Assembly: GCA_021796445.1 (NCBI GenBank)
Contig: JAKACB010000012.1
Span: forward strand, 1-24,822
Reading direction: 5' to 3'
Length of the DNA stretch: 24,822 nucleotides
Source: Nanobdellota archaeon
GTDB lineage: Archaea; Nanoarchaeota; Nanoarchaeia; Parvarchaeales; Parvarchaeaceae
A program made the position numbers and the translations under genes. Positions 1 to 8,318 of the stretch are shown here, in pieces. The notes under the pieces were generated by a model. The model was not told where the DNA came from. It saw only the letters and a program-made list of their open reading frames with translations, and did no database searches. Numbering within the stretch: position 1 is the first letter of the stretch; each line of letters begins with the position of its first letter.

Positions 1-228
1 GTTTATTATCCCAGGAGATGGCATAACCCTAGAAAAGTTTATTTCAAATCTGTAAGCGTTTAGCTTAAGTTTCTTCATTATTTGTATATCTTTCTTGTAG
101 TAAGTGTACTGCATGCACCCACTGCCAGATTTATAAGGTAACCTCCCGTTCATTTCAAAATGCCACCAATCAGTGTTCTTGTCATTTCCCTCAACTTGGT
201 GAGCAGAGCTTGAAGTTCCTATTAGCAT
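1..228 (-). CDS. GH1 family beta-glycosidase, N-terminal part (cut by window edge)
   Basis: Partial gene reading leftwards out of the window; 76 residues are visible. It begins MLIGTSSSAHQVEG, continues with a DWWHFE segment, an SG-x-C-M-Q-Y-x-x-Y-x-x-D-I repeat of the family pattern, and NAYRFEINFSRVMP-x-x-G-x-IN. This is the conserved start of glycoside hydrolase family 1 (beta-glucosidase/beta-galactosidase/6-phospho-glycosidase TIM barrels), including the Gln-His-type sugar-binding start and the LNAYRF-x-x-x-x-SR strand. The catalytic glutamates lie outside the window, so substrate and activity cannot be judged. The ATG overlaps the stop codon of the upstream glycosyltransferase by one base (TAATG), so translation is probably coupled and the gene is the third in a glycan-related operon. 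Confidence 0.8.
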   Translation of the reverse strand, partial: MLIGTSSSAHQVEGNDKNTDWWHFEMNGRLPYKSGSGCMQYTYYKKDIQIMKKLKLNAYRFEINFSRVMPSPGIIN

Positions 229-1334
229 TATTTTTCCTCCATTGCTTTTTTGTACATATCTTCAATTTTTTTTATTATAACCTTTTCTTCACATTCCTTT
301 GTGTCATTGTAAGCTTTACTTAAATCAATCCTTTTCCATCTCATATTTTCTATCATATTTGTCAAATCCTCTTGGTTTTTAAACTGTAGGGTGTTTCTTT
401 TTACTATGTCTGGCAGTTCTCCTTTTTTGTACGTTATCACAGGAACCTTGCAGCGTTTAGCCTCCATCACAGGCATTCCAAATCCTTCCCAAAGAGAGGG
501 GAAAACGAACACATCGAACGAATTGTACATCTTAACTGTGTTATCAGTATAGCCGAAGTACTTTATCCTTTTGTCATCAGATATTTCAAATGGTAATTTG
601 GCACCATAAAGATGCAGTTCAAATTTATCCGATTTTACTTTTTTGAAGGCTTTTATCAATACCTCTACATTTTTATTGTAAGCATAACTACTAAGATGCC
701 CTATTATAATTTTATCTTTTTTATGTTTTTTTCTGAGTCTCTTAAAGTTTTTTCCTACTATATTGTATATCACGGATATCCTATAGGGCTCAACGCCTAA
801 ATTTATAAGGTCTCTGCGAGTATCTTCGCTAACGCACAGTATATGGTCTGCCTTTTTAATTGTAAGGAGCATCCCTCTTTTTTCCATAGCGTGTACAAAT
901 CTATTCATTGCCTTTACCGGAATGGACATGTAACCTTTTACAGTAGCTTTGTTTATGTAGTTGTCTATGCCTATCTTTGGTATTTTTTTTAACATGTCTA
1001 AATCATGTACAGATACTATCTGTTTTGATCTAATGTTAAATACTGGCTTAAGAACCAAACTGGAAATAAATACCCCTGGTGACATGTAATGAATTATATC
1101 TGGTTTTCCTTTTTTCCAGCTATCTGCCAGATCTTGATCTAACGTGGCTGCTCTACTTGTTTTGTTAATACGGTCAAATAATTGTTTGTTTGACAGACTG
1201 TAAGCTTTTGCATCTATATTTTTAGCGTATTTTTTTAAGCCTTTATAGAAGAGTACACCGTGTTCTATTATGCCTAAGCCGCTTCTCGGTGCAAAACTTA
1301 CTGAAACCAGCAAAACATTTATTTTCTTTTTCAT
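228..1334 (-). CDS. GT4-family glycosyltransferase
   Basis: 368 residues, two Rossmann-like halves expected of a GT-B enzyme. The N-terminal half starts with a beta strand and a glycine-rich turn (SFAPRSGLGIIEHG). The C-terminal half has the GT4 donor-site pattern: DHILCVSEDTRRDL near residue 163, the NIV hinge near 191, and an E-x7-E motif, E283 in LWEGFGMPVMEA to E291. The family transfers sugars from nucleotide-sugar donors to lipid or glycan acceptors at the cytoplasmic membrane face; acceptor and sugar are not readable here. The start overlaps the upstream membrane-protein gene by 4 nt (ATGA) and its stop overlaps the GH1 gene by 1 nt. The operon suggests lipid-linked or surface glycan synthesis. 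Confidence 0.88.
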   Translation of the reverse strand: MKKKINVLLVSVSFAPRSGLGIIEHGVLFYKGLKKYAKNIDAKAYSLSNKQLFDRINKTSRAATLDQDLADSWKKGKPDIIHYMSPGVFISSLVLKPVFNIRSKQIVSVHDLDMLKKIPKIGIDNYINKATVKGYMSIPVKAMNRFVHAMEKRGMLLTIKKADHILCVSEDTRRDLINLGVEPYRISVIYNIVGKNFKRLRKKHKKDKIIIGHLSSYAYNKNVEVLIKAFKKVKSDKFELHLYGAKLPFEISDDKRIKYFGYTDNTVKMYNSFDVFVFPSLWEGFGMPVMEAKRCKVPVITYKKGELPDIVKRNTLQFKNQEDLTNMIENMRWKRIDLSKAYNDTKECEEKVIIKKIEDMYKKAMEEK

Positions 1335-2284
1335 AGCTTTTTAACATTTTTATCCAAACTTACGAAACCCATCATAGCATATCCTACTAATATAACCATT
1401 AAGGTATTTAGAAATCTGAATATTATCAGACTAGCAAGTGCCAGAACTCCAGGTACGTTAAATAAGACCATAAGTGCTACTAAAGATATATCCTCCACGC
1501 CCATGCCAGCTGGTAGAAAAGATATCCCTCCTATAGTCACCGAGACAGTAAAAATAAATATTCCTGCCAGTAACGAGATGTTAACATTGAATGCAGCAAG
1601 AATGAAGACTAAAAGCAATGCCTCTGATATTAATGAGGGTATAAAGAGCAGCATCCCAGATATAAGGTATCTTTGGGCCATGAGGCTTCTTTGCTTTCTC
1701 ATCCCCTCTATGTATTTTAGCCCTTTTTTTATTGATTTTGAGGCTTTTAGTCTCTTGTTGTTTTTTATTGTTGCGATAAACTTCTTGTATGGAGATTCGA
1801 ATCCTAGTATAGTTATGAATATGTAAGCGGCTGCAAATATGAATAAGAAGTATAGTATAAACTTAGAAAGAAGTATAGAAGAGATAAGTGCAAGAAATAT
1901 TGCGGATATGCCTCCAGTTGTACCCAAAAAAATCATTATGCTAACTGAAAAAAACCTAGCGTTCTTTTTGAAGTTGTCTAGTTTTCTTAAGGGTATGAAT
2001 TGCCCGATTCCCGCGCTTCCCATTCCAAGACCAAAAAATGCATACATCAAAAGAAAACTTTTAAGCAGAGGCAGTTTTATCCTGACTTTTTTAAGCGTCA
2101 GTTCCCATGGTAAAAATTTTAGGGCAGTAAACAATACCCAAGCTAATACTATATATGGTACAAAGTTGAGATTTATTCTCTCAAGGTCCCTTATCGCCTG
2201 AGAAAGATTGTAAGTAAACAAAAAGTAAAGTAGAAATATCACTAACAAAGCTATCAATATCGTGTTTTCTACTTTTTTTTGCAT
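1331..2284 (-). CDS. LPG-synthase TM/UPF0104-type polytopic membrane protein
   Basis: 317 residues with about seven or eight hydrophobic segments, no signal peptide beyond the first TM. The C-terminal part (about 252-300) has FLPAGMGVEDISLVALM followed by a FRFLNTLMVILVG segment, the signature of the lysylphosphatidylglycerol synthase TM / UPF0104 family. Archaeal members (AglD-associated and free-standing) are believed to act in lipid or lipid-linked sugar handling or flipping. It leads the operon and overlaps the GT4 gene by 4 nt, fitting a role in moving or presenting a lipid-linked glycan. A TATA-like TATTTTAAC (minus strand, 2304-2313) sits about 25 nt before the ATG. Function beyond family is inference. 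Confidence 0.8.
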   Translation of the reverse strand: MQKKVENTILIALLVIFLLYFLFTYNLSQAIRDLERINLNFVPYIVLAWVLFTALKFLPWELTLKKVRIKLPLLKSFLLMYAFFGLGMGSAGIGQFIPLRKLDNFKKNARFFSVSIMIFLGTTGGISAIFLALISSILLSKFILYFLFIFAAAYIFITILGFESPYKKFIATIKNNKRLKASKSIKKGLKYIEGMRKQRSLMAQRYLISGMLLFIPSLISEALLLVFILAAFNVNISLLAGIFIFTVSVTIGGISFLPAGMGVEDISLVALMVLFNVPGVLALASLIIFRFLNTLMVILVGYAMMGFVSLDKNVKKL

Positions 2285-2303
2285 TAGTTTAATAGAAAAT
2301 TGT

Positions 2304-2313
2304 CGTTAAAATA
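2304..2313 (-). promoter_or_regulatory. TATA-like box for the 2284 glycan operon
   Basis: On the minus strand the sequence reads CGACA preceded by TATTTTAACG; its centre is about 25 nt upstream of the start codon at 2284, in the 40-nt gap between two minus-strand genes. Spacing fits a leaderless archaeal transcript. Confidence 0.4.
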
Positions 2314-2324
2314 GCTAACATAAC

Positions 2325-2630
2325 TTATTTGATTATGTCCATATCCGCGATAAACTTAGTTATTATTATCTCTTCCTGTTTAAGTTCCTCTTTCAGTCTT
2401 TTTAATTTCTTGATAAAATTTTTGTCTTCCGCTAATTTAAGGTTCTTTTCGTATCTTTCTATTGTGAAGCTGTCAGTAGCTTTTCCATTCCACACTCCTT
2501 TTGTCTTGTAAATTGTATAACCAGATTTGAAAATTTCATCGGCCCACTTATAGATTTTATGAAGCGATGCGCTTTCCTTTTTTGTGTTTCTATCCATCTC
2601 AAAATGTATTTTTATAACAAGCGTTTTCAT
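2325..2630 (-). CDS. small conserved-looking protein of unknown function
   Basis: 101 residues, soluble, Lys/Glu-rich, no membrane segment or signal peptide. I do not recognise the family. Predicted layout from the sequence: beta strand (KTLVIKIHFE), helix (residues about 18-35), beta hairpin around GYTIYKTKGVW and DSFTIERYE, helix rich in K/L/E (about 70-88), final strand EEIIITKFIADMDII. This beta-alpha-beta-beta-alpha-beta order is compatible with a small ferredoxin-like fold, but that is inference. It is divergent from gatC across a 58-nt shared promoter region and has its own TATA-like element about 26 nt upstream, so it is probably a single leaderless gene. Confidence 0.65.
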   Translation of the reverse strand: MKTLVIKIHFEMDRNTKKESASLHKIYKWADEIFKSGYTIYKTKGVWNGKATDSFTIERYEKNLKLAEDKNFIKKLKRLKEELKQEEIIITKFIADMDIIK

Positions 2631-2649
2631 TATCTTTTATACAGTTTGT

Positions 2650-2661
2650 TTTATTTAATAT
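2650..2661 (-). promoter_or_regulatory. TATA-like element in the divergent 2630/gatC promoter
   Basis: Minus strand reads TATTAAATAAAAC, centred about 26 nt from the ATG at 2630, the spacing of a leaderless archaeal promoter. The same A+T block (TTTATTTAATATT on plus) lies 27-39 nt before the gatC ATG and could serve that gene too. Confidence 0.45.
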
Positions 2662-2688
2662 TGTAGATTATAGTATTGTATCTTAACC

Positions 2689-2961
2689 ATGGAAAAAGAT
2701 GAATTTAACAGGTTGTTAAAGACTGCTAGAATAGACTTAGACGAAGAAGAATCGGCTCATATAGAGAAGGATATAAACGATATCTTGAGGTTTTTTGACA
2801 AACTTGAAGATGTTTCTTTAAACGATGAAGAGCTTGCGTTTCACTCAGTTGAAATTCCTGAGAAAATTAGAGATGACAGCAATGAAAATAAGAATGAAAT
2901 CGAGAATGTATTTTACAATGGGGAAAATTACAGATTTTATTTTTTGGGGCCGAAAATATGA
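2689..2961 (+). CDS. gatC: Asp-tRNA(Asn)/Glu-tRNA(Gln) amidotransferase subunit C
   Basis: 90 residues, typical GatC length. The N-terminal helix pair (FNRLLKTARIDLDEEE, then INDILRFFDKLEDVSL) is the conserved GatC clamp that wraps the GatA-GatB interface; the C-terminal arm ends in FYFLGPKI, near the usual position of the GatA-contacting tail. GatC stabilises the heterotrimer and has no catalytic role. It is the first gene of gatC-gatA-gatB-aspS, and its stop overlaps the gatA start by 4 nt (ATGA). Subunit order and overlaps indicate one transcript made in fixed stoichiometry. Confidence 0.9.
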   Translation: MEKDEFNRLLKTARIDLDEEESAHIEKDINDILRFFDKLEDVSLNDEELAFHSVEIPEKIRDDSNENKNEIENVFYNGENYRFYFLGPKI

Positions 2962-4286
2962 CTGGCAAGTTCCTTAGTTTGAAAGACGATGAATACAAAG
3001 GTTTTATTTCGCGGCTTAAGCAGGCAAACGAAAAGCTAAATGCATTTAATTTTATAGATGAAAAAGAAAAAAATGGAAAGATAATAAGCGTAAAAGATAA
3101 TATTTGCGTCAAGGAAATGCCAGCAACTGCTTCTTCTAAGATATTACAGGGTTATACACCAGGATTCAATGCTACGGCGATTGAAAGGCTGGAAAAGGCC
3201 GGATTTTCAGTAATAGGCAAAACAAACATGGACGAATTCGGGTTTGGGAGTTTTGGTTTGAATTCAGAGAACCCTGCAAAGAACCCATTTAATGAAGAAT
3301 ATGTTGTGGGAGGTTCCAGTTCTGGCAGTGCAGTAGCAACGGCTTTAATAAAAGAACATGTTTCAATTGCAGAGTCAACAGGCGGTTCAATATCTGCTCC
3401 TGCTTCCTTCTGCGGAGTGGCAGGTTTAACGCCAACTTATGGTGTAATATCAAGGTATGGCTTGATAGACTATGCAAGTTCTCTGGATAAAATAGGCTTC
3501 ATGGGGAAAAGTGCGGATAACATAAGAGAAGTAATGGAAAGTACAATTGGCAGTGATCCAAATGACACCACTTCCCTTTCAACTGCAATATCTAATAAAA
3601 AACCAAACAAGTTATACGTGATTGATAATCTAATGGCCGGGATTAATGAAGGAATAAAGGACAGGTTTGAAGATTTGCTAGTTAAATTATCCGCAAAAGG
3701 CTATAAGATTGAGCATGTAAAGATGGATTATCTGGAGTATTCAGTTCCTGCTTACTATATATTATCAATGTCTGAGGCTTCAACAAATCTTGCAAAATAC
3801 CAGGGATTCAAATACGGCTTCAAAGTCAAAGACTTCTCATTGAATTACAATGAATTTTTTATGTCTGCCAGGAAGCAGTTTGGGAAAGAAGCAAAAAGAA
3901 GGGTTATACTTGGGACATTCATAAGGAGCAAAAGCATAAAGCAGAAATACTATGAGAAGGCGCTTGCCATCAGACATGCAATAATAGGAAGGATGGATAA
4001 AATTCTTAAAGATGGGTTTATTATAATGCCAACTATGCCCATATTTACACCAAAAATAAGCGAAGTAAAAGACATAAGCCCTGTAGAAGCGTATTCAATG
4101 GACATGCTTACCGTGCCGCCAAATTTGTGTGGTTTTCCACACCTGTCCTTTCCGTATTTTTATGAAAAAGGGATGCCTCTTGGTGCTCAGGTAATAACAG
4201 ATCATTTTAATGACTATTCTCTTTTAGATTTTTTATCAGAATGGGAAAATGATTTCCAGTACAAGTTTAAGGAGGAGGTAAGCTGA
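2958..4286 (+). CDS. gatA: Asp/Glu-tRNA amidotransferase subunit A (amidase)
   Basis: 442 residues, slightly short for GatA (about 480 is common). It releases ammonia from Gln or Asn for transfer to Asp-tRNA(Asn) or Glu-tRNA(Gln). The amidase-signature triad is visible: K46 in ISVKDNI, cis-Ser S120 in GGSSSGSA and nucleophile S144 in STGGSISAPASFCG, with the 24-residue Ser-Ser spacing of the family. The usual GGSSGGSA reads GGSSSGSA and the usual DTGGSI reads STGGSI, modest departures. YGVISRYGLIDYASSLD is strongly GatA-like. Overlaps gatC by 4 nt and gatB by 1 nt (TGATG). Confidence 0.95.
   Translation: MTGKFLSLKDDEYKGFISRLKQANEKLNAFNFIDEKEKNGKIISVKDNICVKEMPATASSKILQGYTPGFNATAIERLEKAGFSVIGKTNMDEFGFGSFGLNSENPAKNPFNEEYVVGGSSSGSAVATALIKEHVSIAESTGGSISAPASFCGVAGLTPTYGVISRYGLIDYASSLDKIGFMGKSADNIREVMESTIGSDPNDTTSLSTAISNKKPNKLYVIDNLMAGINEGIKDRFEDLLVKLSAKGYKIEHVKMDYLEYSVPAYYILSMSEASTNLAKYQGFKYGFKVKDFSLNYNEFFMSARKQFGKEAKRRVILGTFIRSKSIKQKYYEKALAIRHAIIGRMDKILKDGFIIMPTMPIFTPKISEVKDISPVEAYSMDMLTVPPNLCGFPHLSFPYFYEKGMPLGAQVITDHFNDYSLLDFLSEWENDFQYKFKEEVS
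4271..4279 (+). promoter_or_regulatory. Shine-Dalgarno for gatB
   Basis: GGAGGAGGT inside the last codons of gatA, six bases before the gatB ATG at 4286. It fixes the gatB start and shows that downstream operon genes here use SD pairing. Confidence 0.7.
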
Positions 4287-5572
4287 TGAAAATTGGGCTG
4301 GAAGTGCATGTTGCGTTGCCTACGAAAACAAAGTTATTCTGTTCGGATTTAGCTTATGAAAATCAGGAAGAGCCTAATTCAAACGTATGCCCAGTATGTT
4401 TAGGTTTACCAGGCGCTAAACCTGTTTTAAATCAAAAGGCCTTGGAGATATCAACAAGTATAGCAAAGGCTTTGAACTGTGAAATAAATGAAAAAACATG
4501 GTTTGTTAGGAAAGTCTATTTTTACCCCGATCTACCAAAAGGATACCAGATAACGCAGTTAGACGGCGCAGTAGGAATTAAAGGCTATGTAAATTTAAAC
4601 GGTAAAAGGATAGGAATAAGAAGGGTTCAGATAGAAGAAGACCCAGCAAGGATAATACGCGAAAAGGATTACTCTTTAATAGATTTTAACAGGTCAGGAG
4701 TGCCTTTAAATGAAATAGTTACAGAGCCAGATATAACAAGCCTAGATGAGCTTAAGGGTTTCATAGAGGAATTAAGAAGCATACTGTACTATCAAGGGGT
4801 TAACATAAACCAGGAACTAAAGACAGACCTAAACATATCATTGGCAGAAAAGAGAGTAGAGATAAAAAACGTTACTGGAGTTAGAAATTTAATTGCCGCA
4901 GCAGAATATGAGATAAGACGGCAGTCCTCCCTTATACAAGAGGGTAAGGAAATAAACGCCGAAACAAGGTCTTACAAGGAGGATACAGACGAAACTGTTT
5001 CTTCAAGGGAAAAGGAAACGGAAGAAGAATACGGCTTCACTTTTGAGCCTGATTTAACGTTTTATGACACTACTAAATTATCAATACAAAAAGCAGTAAT
5101 AGCAAGCAGCGTAGCAAAGGAACTTGCATACAAGCAGGAGTATAACGAAAAAACAATAAGGGAATTGATACTCTTTAATAAGAAAAATCTTTCGCTGCTA
5201 ATCGGTCTAAGTAAAGATGAATTCAAAAAAGGCGTTTCTTTAATAGAGAAGCTCGCATCTTTTGGTATAGATGATTACTCTGAGGAAGATTTTAAGAAGA
5301 TGATTAAGCAGGATATAAGCTCGCTTGAGAAGGATGGGTTTCTGCAGCTTCTTGGCAGGACAAGCAAATATGAAGAAAAGGCAGATGAAGAGGAAATTGA
5401 GGCAGGTATAAAGGAGATGCTTTCTTTAGATAAGAGCTTACTTGATAGAGGAATTAATGATGGAAAGGCAATGGGTTTTATGATAGGGAAAGTAAAGGAA
5501 AAATATCATGTTAGCGGGAAGGAAGCTGCAGATTTTATAAAGAAAGTAATAAAAAGCATGCTAAATAACTAA
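4286..5572 (+). CDS. gatB: Asp/Glu-tRNA amidotransferase subunit B
   Basis: 428 residues against a usual 475 or so. GatB activates the tRNA-bound carboxylate with ATP and performs the amide transfer. The start IGLEVHVALPTKTKLFC, the PVCLGLPGA-x-PVLN block, YPDLPKGYQITQ, RVQIEEDPAR and DFNRSGVPLNEIVTEPD are all diagnostic. The C-terminal GatB/YqeY-like tail (from about 315) ends with DGKAMGFMIGKVKEKY, which contacts tRNA. Odd point: the zinc-site cysteines are C19, C35 and C38, but the usual second Cys (F-C-x-C) is Asp21, so the site has only three cysteines. An SD lies inside the end of gatA. Separated from aspS by 4 nt. Confidence 0.95.
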   Translation: MKIGLEVHVALPTKTKLFCSDLAYENQEEPNSNVCPVCLGLPGAKPVLNQKALEISTSIAKALNCEINEKTWFVRKVYFYPDLPKGYQITQLDGAVGIKGYVNLNGKRIGIRRVQIEEDPARIIREKDYSLIDFNRSGVPLNEIVTEPDITSLDELKGFIEELRSILYYQGVNINQELKTDLNISLAEKRVEIKNVTGVRNLIAAAEYEIRRQSSLIQEGKEINAETRSYKEDTDETVSSREKETEEEYGFTFEPDLTFYDTTKLSIQKAVIASSVAKELAYKQEYNEKTIRELILFNKKNLSLLIGLSKDEFKKGVSLIEKLASFGIDDYSEEDFKKMIKQDISSLEKDGFLQLLGRTSKYEEKADEEEIEAGIKEMLSLDKSLLDRGINDGKAMGFMIGKVKEKYHVSGKEAADFIKKVIKSMLNN

Positions 5573-5576
5573 GGAT

Positions 5577-7349
5577 ATGGATGCATATTGCGGTGATTTG
5601 TCTGCAGAATTAGTCGATAAAGAGGTCACTTTGAACGGGTGGTGCAGATACATTAGAGACCATGGTGGAAAACTCTTCGTTGATTTAGCAGATAGAACTG
5701 GAATAGCACAGGCAGTTTTTGACGGCGATCTTTTAGAGCAGGCAAAGACCCTTGGAAGGGAATACGTTATAAGAATAAAGGGTTTAGTCAAAGAGAGAGA
5801 CAAAGAAACTATCGATGAACAAAATCCTACAGGGAAGTTCGAAGTAATAGTTGAAGACTTGATTATAATAAACAAAGCAGAAACTCCGCCATTTGAAATA
5901 ACCGATGAAAAAGGCAAGTTCCTTGCGGCAGAAGACTTAAGGTTAAAATACAGATATCTAGATCTAAGAAGAACAGAGATGATAAGTAATATAGTTTTTA
6001 GGGACAAGGTTACTAAATTAGCAAGGCAGTTTTTCTGGGACAATGGCTTTCTTGAGCTAGAAACTCCTACTTTGGTAAAGGATACTTATGAGACTGGCGC
6101 GAGGCCGTTTATAGTGCCTTCTAGGATTAAAAAGGGAACGTTTTATTCTCTGCCGCAGTCTCCGCAGATATATAAACAGCTTTTAATGATAGCAGGTTTG
6201 GATAAGTATTTTCAGGTAGCAAGGGCATTTCGCGACGAAGATCAAAGAGAGGACAGGCAACCAGAGTTTACTCAGCTTGATTTGGAAGTTTCATTTAAAG
6301 ATGAAAGCTATATTATGTCTTTGATAGAGAGCCTTATAGAAAAGATACTAAAATCAATAATGAATGAGGACATAAAATTACCTTTTAAGAGATTGCAGTA
6401 TGGAGAAGCCATAAAAAGATACGGCAGCGATAAGCCAGATCTAAGATACGACTATGAGATAATCGATATCACAGAGTCAATGAAAAAAAGTAGTTATAAT
6501 ATTATAAAAAGAGTCCTGGAAAGCGGAGGTAAAGTAAAGGCAGCTTCATTTCAAGCAGACTATGGGAAATCTGAAAGAATAACAAAAGATTTCATGCTTA
6601 ATGTGATAGAAATTGCAAAGGGAAACGGGTTAAAAGGCCTTACATGGCTCTTTGTTGAAAATGGAAAATTGAAATCCATACCAGAGGCAATTGCAGGTTC
6701 GCTGTCAAATGTAGAGAATGAGATAATTGCGGCTCTTAAGGCAAAAGACGGGGATATAATAATATTTGGAGCTGACTTGGATGAAATGCTTCTTTTACAG
6801 GCATTAGGCAAGGTAAGGAAGGTAATAGGGGATAAGATAGGAAAATTCAGCAGCAAGTTTTCTTTTCTTTGGGTAGTTGACTTCCCATTGTTTGAAGTTG
6901 ACAGTATAACTAAAAAACTAAATCCATCACACAATCCATTCACAGCTCCATTTACAGATGATATAAAATTGTTAGAAAAAGAACCTGAAAAAGTAAGGGG
7001 CAGGCAGTTTGATCTTGTGTTGAATGGAAATGAAATCGGAGGAGGGGCGGTTAGAATAAACAATGCAGATTTGCAGCTTAAAATACTTAATATGATAGGA
7101 ATGCAGGAAGAGGAAGCCTTGAATACTTTTGGTTTTCTCATAAACGCACTTAAGTTTGGAGCTCCGGAAGATATTGGCTTTGCAATAGGCCTTGATCGTT
7201 TTGTTACTATCCTGAAGGAAAAGCAGAGTATAAGGGATTTTATACTGTTTCCAAAGACTAAGAGCTTTGAATCCCCTATTGATGGTTCGCCTACTAAAAT
7301 AGAAGACAAAAGGCTTTTAGAAGACTATAAGCTGAAAAGAATTGAGTAG
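5577..7349 (+). CDS. aspS: bacterial-type aspartyl-tRNA synthetase with GAD domain, probably non-discriminating
   Basis: 590 residues, full bacterial length. Order: OB-fold anticodon domain (about 1-105), class II catalytic core, GAD insertion (about 285-420), core, C-terminal extension. Motif 2 is FRDEDQREDRQPEFTQLDLE (218-237), motif 3 is GFAIGLDR (534-541). Asp-recognition residues K200 (SPQIYK) and R493 (GGGAVR) are present. The anticodon domain has RDHGG with H29, the His found in non-discriminating bacterial AspRSs; the second known determinant, usually Gly, does not appear to be Gly here. The catalytic HHPFT reads HNPFT (H452, N453). It ends the gatCAB operon, so it likely makes the Asp-tRNA(Asn) that GatCAB amidates. 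A second, archaeal-type AspRS lies at 11804. Confidence 0.95.
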   Translation: MDAYCGDLSAELVDKEVTLNGWCRYIRDHGGKLFVDLADRTGIAQAVFDGDLLEQAKTLGREYVIRIKGLVKERDKETIDEQNPTGKFEVIVEDLIIINKAETPPFEITDEKGKFLAAEDLRLKYRYLDLRRTEMISNIVFRDKVTKLARQFFWDNGFLELETPTLVKDTYETGARPFIVPSRIKKGTFYSLPQSPQIYKQLLMIAGLDKYFQVARAFRDEDQREDRQPEFTQLDLEVSFKDESYIMSLIESLIEKILKSIMNEDIKLPFKRLQYGEAIKRYGSDKPDLRYDYEIIDITESMKKSSYNIIKRVLESGGKVKAASFQADYGKSERITKDFMLNVIEIAKGNGLKGLTWLFVENGKLKSIPEAIAGSLSNVENEIIAALKAKDGDIIIFGADLDEMLLLQALGKVRKVIGDKIGKFSSKFSFLWVVDFPLFEVDSITKKLNPSHNPFTAPFTDDIKLLEKEPEKVRGRQFDLVLNGNEIGGGAVRINNADLQLKILNMIGMQEEEALNTFGFLINALKFGAPEDIGFAIGLDRFVTILKEKQSIRDFILFPKTKSFESPIDGSPTKIEDKRLLEDYKLKRIE

Positions 7350-7360
7350 TAATAAGGCTG

Positions 7361-7440
7361 TAGTAAAATAAACCTAAAATAATTATAAAAGAAGGTGCTT
7401 ATTTTGAAAGATTGTGTTTGTTGTTTTGTAGTCTTATAAT
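7361..7440. terminator. bidirectional T-rich termination region between convergent operons
   Basis: The 130-nt gap between convergent aspS and the 7480 operon has runs TTTTA/TTATTTTA on the minus strand (7361-7393) and TGTTTGTTGTTTTG on the plus strand (about 7417-7430). Archaeal termination uses such U-tracts without a required hairpin. No gene or RNA structure is evident in the gap. Confidence 0.35.
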
Positions 7441-7479
7441 AGTCTATAAATTAATTATTGGATATACGGTTTTAAGCGT

Positions 7480-8316
7480 TTAGACAAGTTTCTTTCCTAA
7501 TTTATTCTCTACACCTAGAATAACCTCTATGTATAAGCTGTCTATTACGTCAGGCGGAACTTGCACTCTGTCTCCAATTGCAGATACGACCATTGAAAAC
7601 GCATAGGGTTGCTTTTCTTCCATTTTTGAATTAATTATTGTATCTTCAAAGTAACCTACTCCGACTACTATGTCCCCTGGCTTAGGCCTTGGAAAGCCAT
7701 ATGCATCTGCTATTTTATTCGTTATTTTTGAGGAGATTATACCCGCACCCTGGCCTATGTTATCCAGTATCTTATAATTACTAGTTGGCTTATTTTCTTT
7801 TGAAGGGTTTCTTATTAAGTATGCACCATTTCTAAAGTAAGCGTTTATCTTTCCTTTCTTCAAACCAACTAAATAATCCAAATTCACAACACCAAGAAAT
7901 TCCTTGTTGCCTCTTTTTACAGGCCCAGTCTCTTTGTCTAGGTTATTGAAGTCTTCATTGTTTATACCTATAGATAGGGGATTAATATAAGCTACACCTG
8001 GTATCATGCTTTCATACACTTTTTTGAAGGTGTCTTTATCTTCTTCCTTCCTAACTTTTGGCTTTGAAGAAAATGGTATGATTTCATAAACACTGTGAAG
8101 GAAGTAAGATTCTTTGCCTTTTTCTCCTTCCGCCCTGCCAATTAATGTAACGGCCTCTCCAGGTTTATTTGTGCTTATGCTTTTTTCTAGCCCATTCTCT
8201 CTTGTCCACAGCTCATTGCTTGTTACAGCCGGATTAAGGCTAAAGTAAACGGCGCTTGAGCCCTCAGAGATTAATCTTTCAGATATTAATTTCTCAAGGT
8301 TATCTCCTTTTGCCAT
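7480..8316 (-). CDS. unrecognised soluble protein, third gene of an unknown operon
   Basis: 278 residues, no membrane segment or signal peptide; I do not recognise the family. The middle and C-terminal parts look like a compact alpha/beta or beta-rich domain: FLGVVNLDYLVGLKKGKIN (about 142-160), then a Gly-rich turn IGQGAGIISSKITNKIADAY, PKPGDIVVGVGYFED, FSMVVSAIGDRVQVPPDVID and a last strand-rich segment SLYIEVILGVENK. The N-terminal third is helical then strand-forming (AVTLIGRAEGEKG). It starts 2 nt after the stop of the preceding gene and has a near-perfect SD, GGAGGAG, within the end of that gene. It is the 3' gene of a three-gene unit at 7480-10191; all three are presumably made together and may form one complex. 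Confidence 0.7.
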   Translation of the reverse strand: MAKGDNLEKLISERLISEGSSAVYFSLNPAVTSNELWTRENGLEKSISTNKPGEAVTLIGRAEGEKGKESYFLHSVYEIIPFSSKPKVRKEEDKDTFKKVYESMIPGVAYINPLSIGINNEDFNNLDKETGPVKRGNKEFLGVVNLDYLVGLKKGKINAYFRNGAYLIRNPSKENKPTSNYKILDNIGQGAGIISSKITNKIADAYGFPRPKPGDIVVGVGYFEDTIINSKMEEKQPYAFSMVVSAIGDRVQVPPDVIDSLYIEVILGVENKLGKKLV

Positions 8317-8318
8317 AT

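Noticed and set aside
1794..1804. GATTCGAATCC resembling a tRNA T-loop
   Set aside because: The flanking 5-nt stems do not pair, there is no acceptor or anticodon arm, and it lies in a conserved membrane-protein gene on the minus strand.
5561..6043. 160-codon minus-strand open frame at the start of the bacterial AspRS gene
   Set aside because: Antisense shadow of conserved GatB and AspRS codons; no motif, no promoter of its own.
6560..7309. 249-codon open frame antisense to the bacterial AspRS
   Set aside because: It lies wholly opposite conserved AspRS coding sequence, has no recognisable domain, and is Ser/Phe/Ile-rich as expected from antisense translation of A+T-rich genes.
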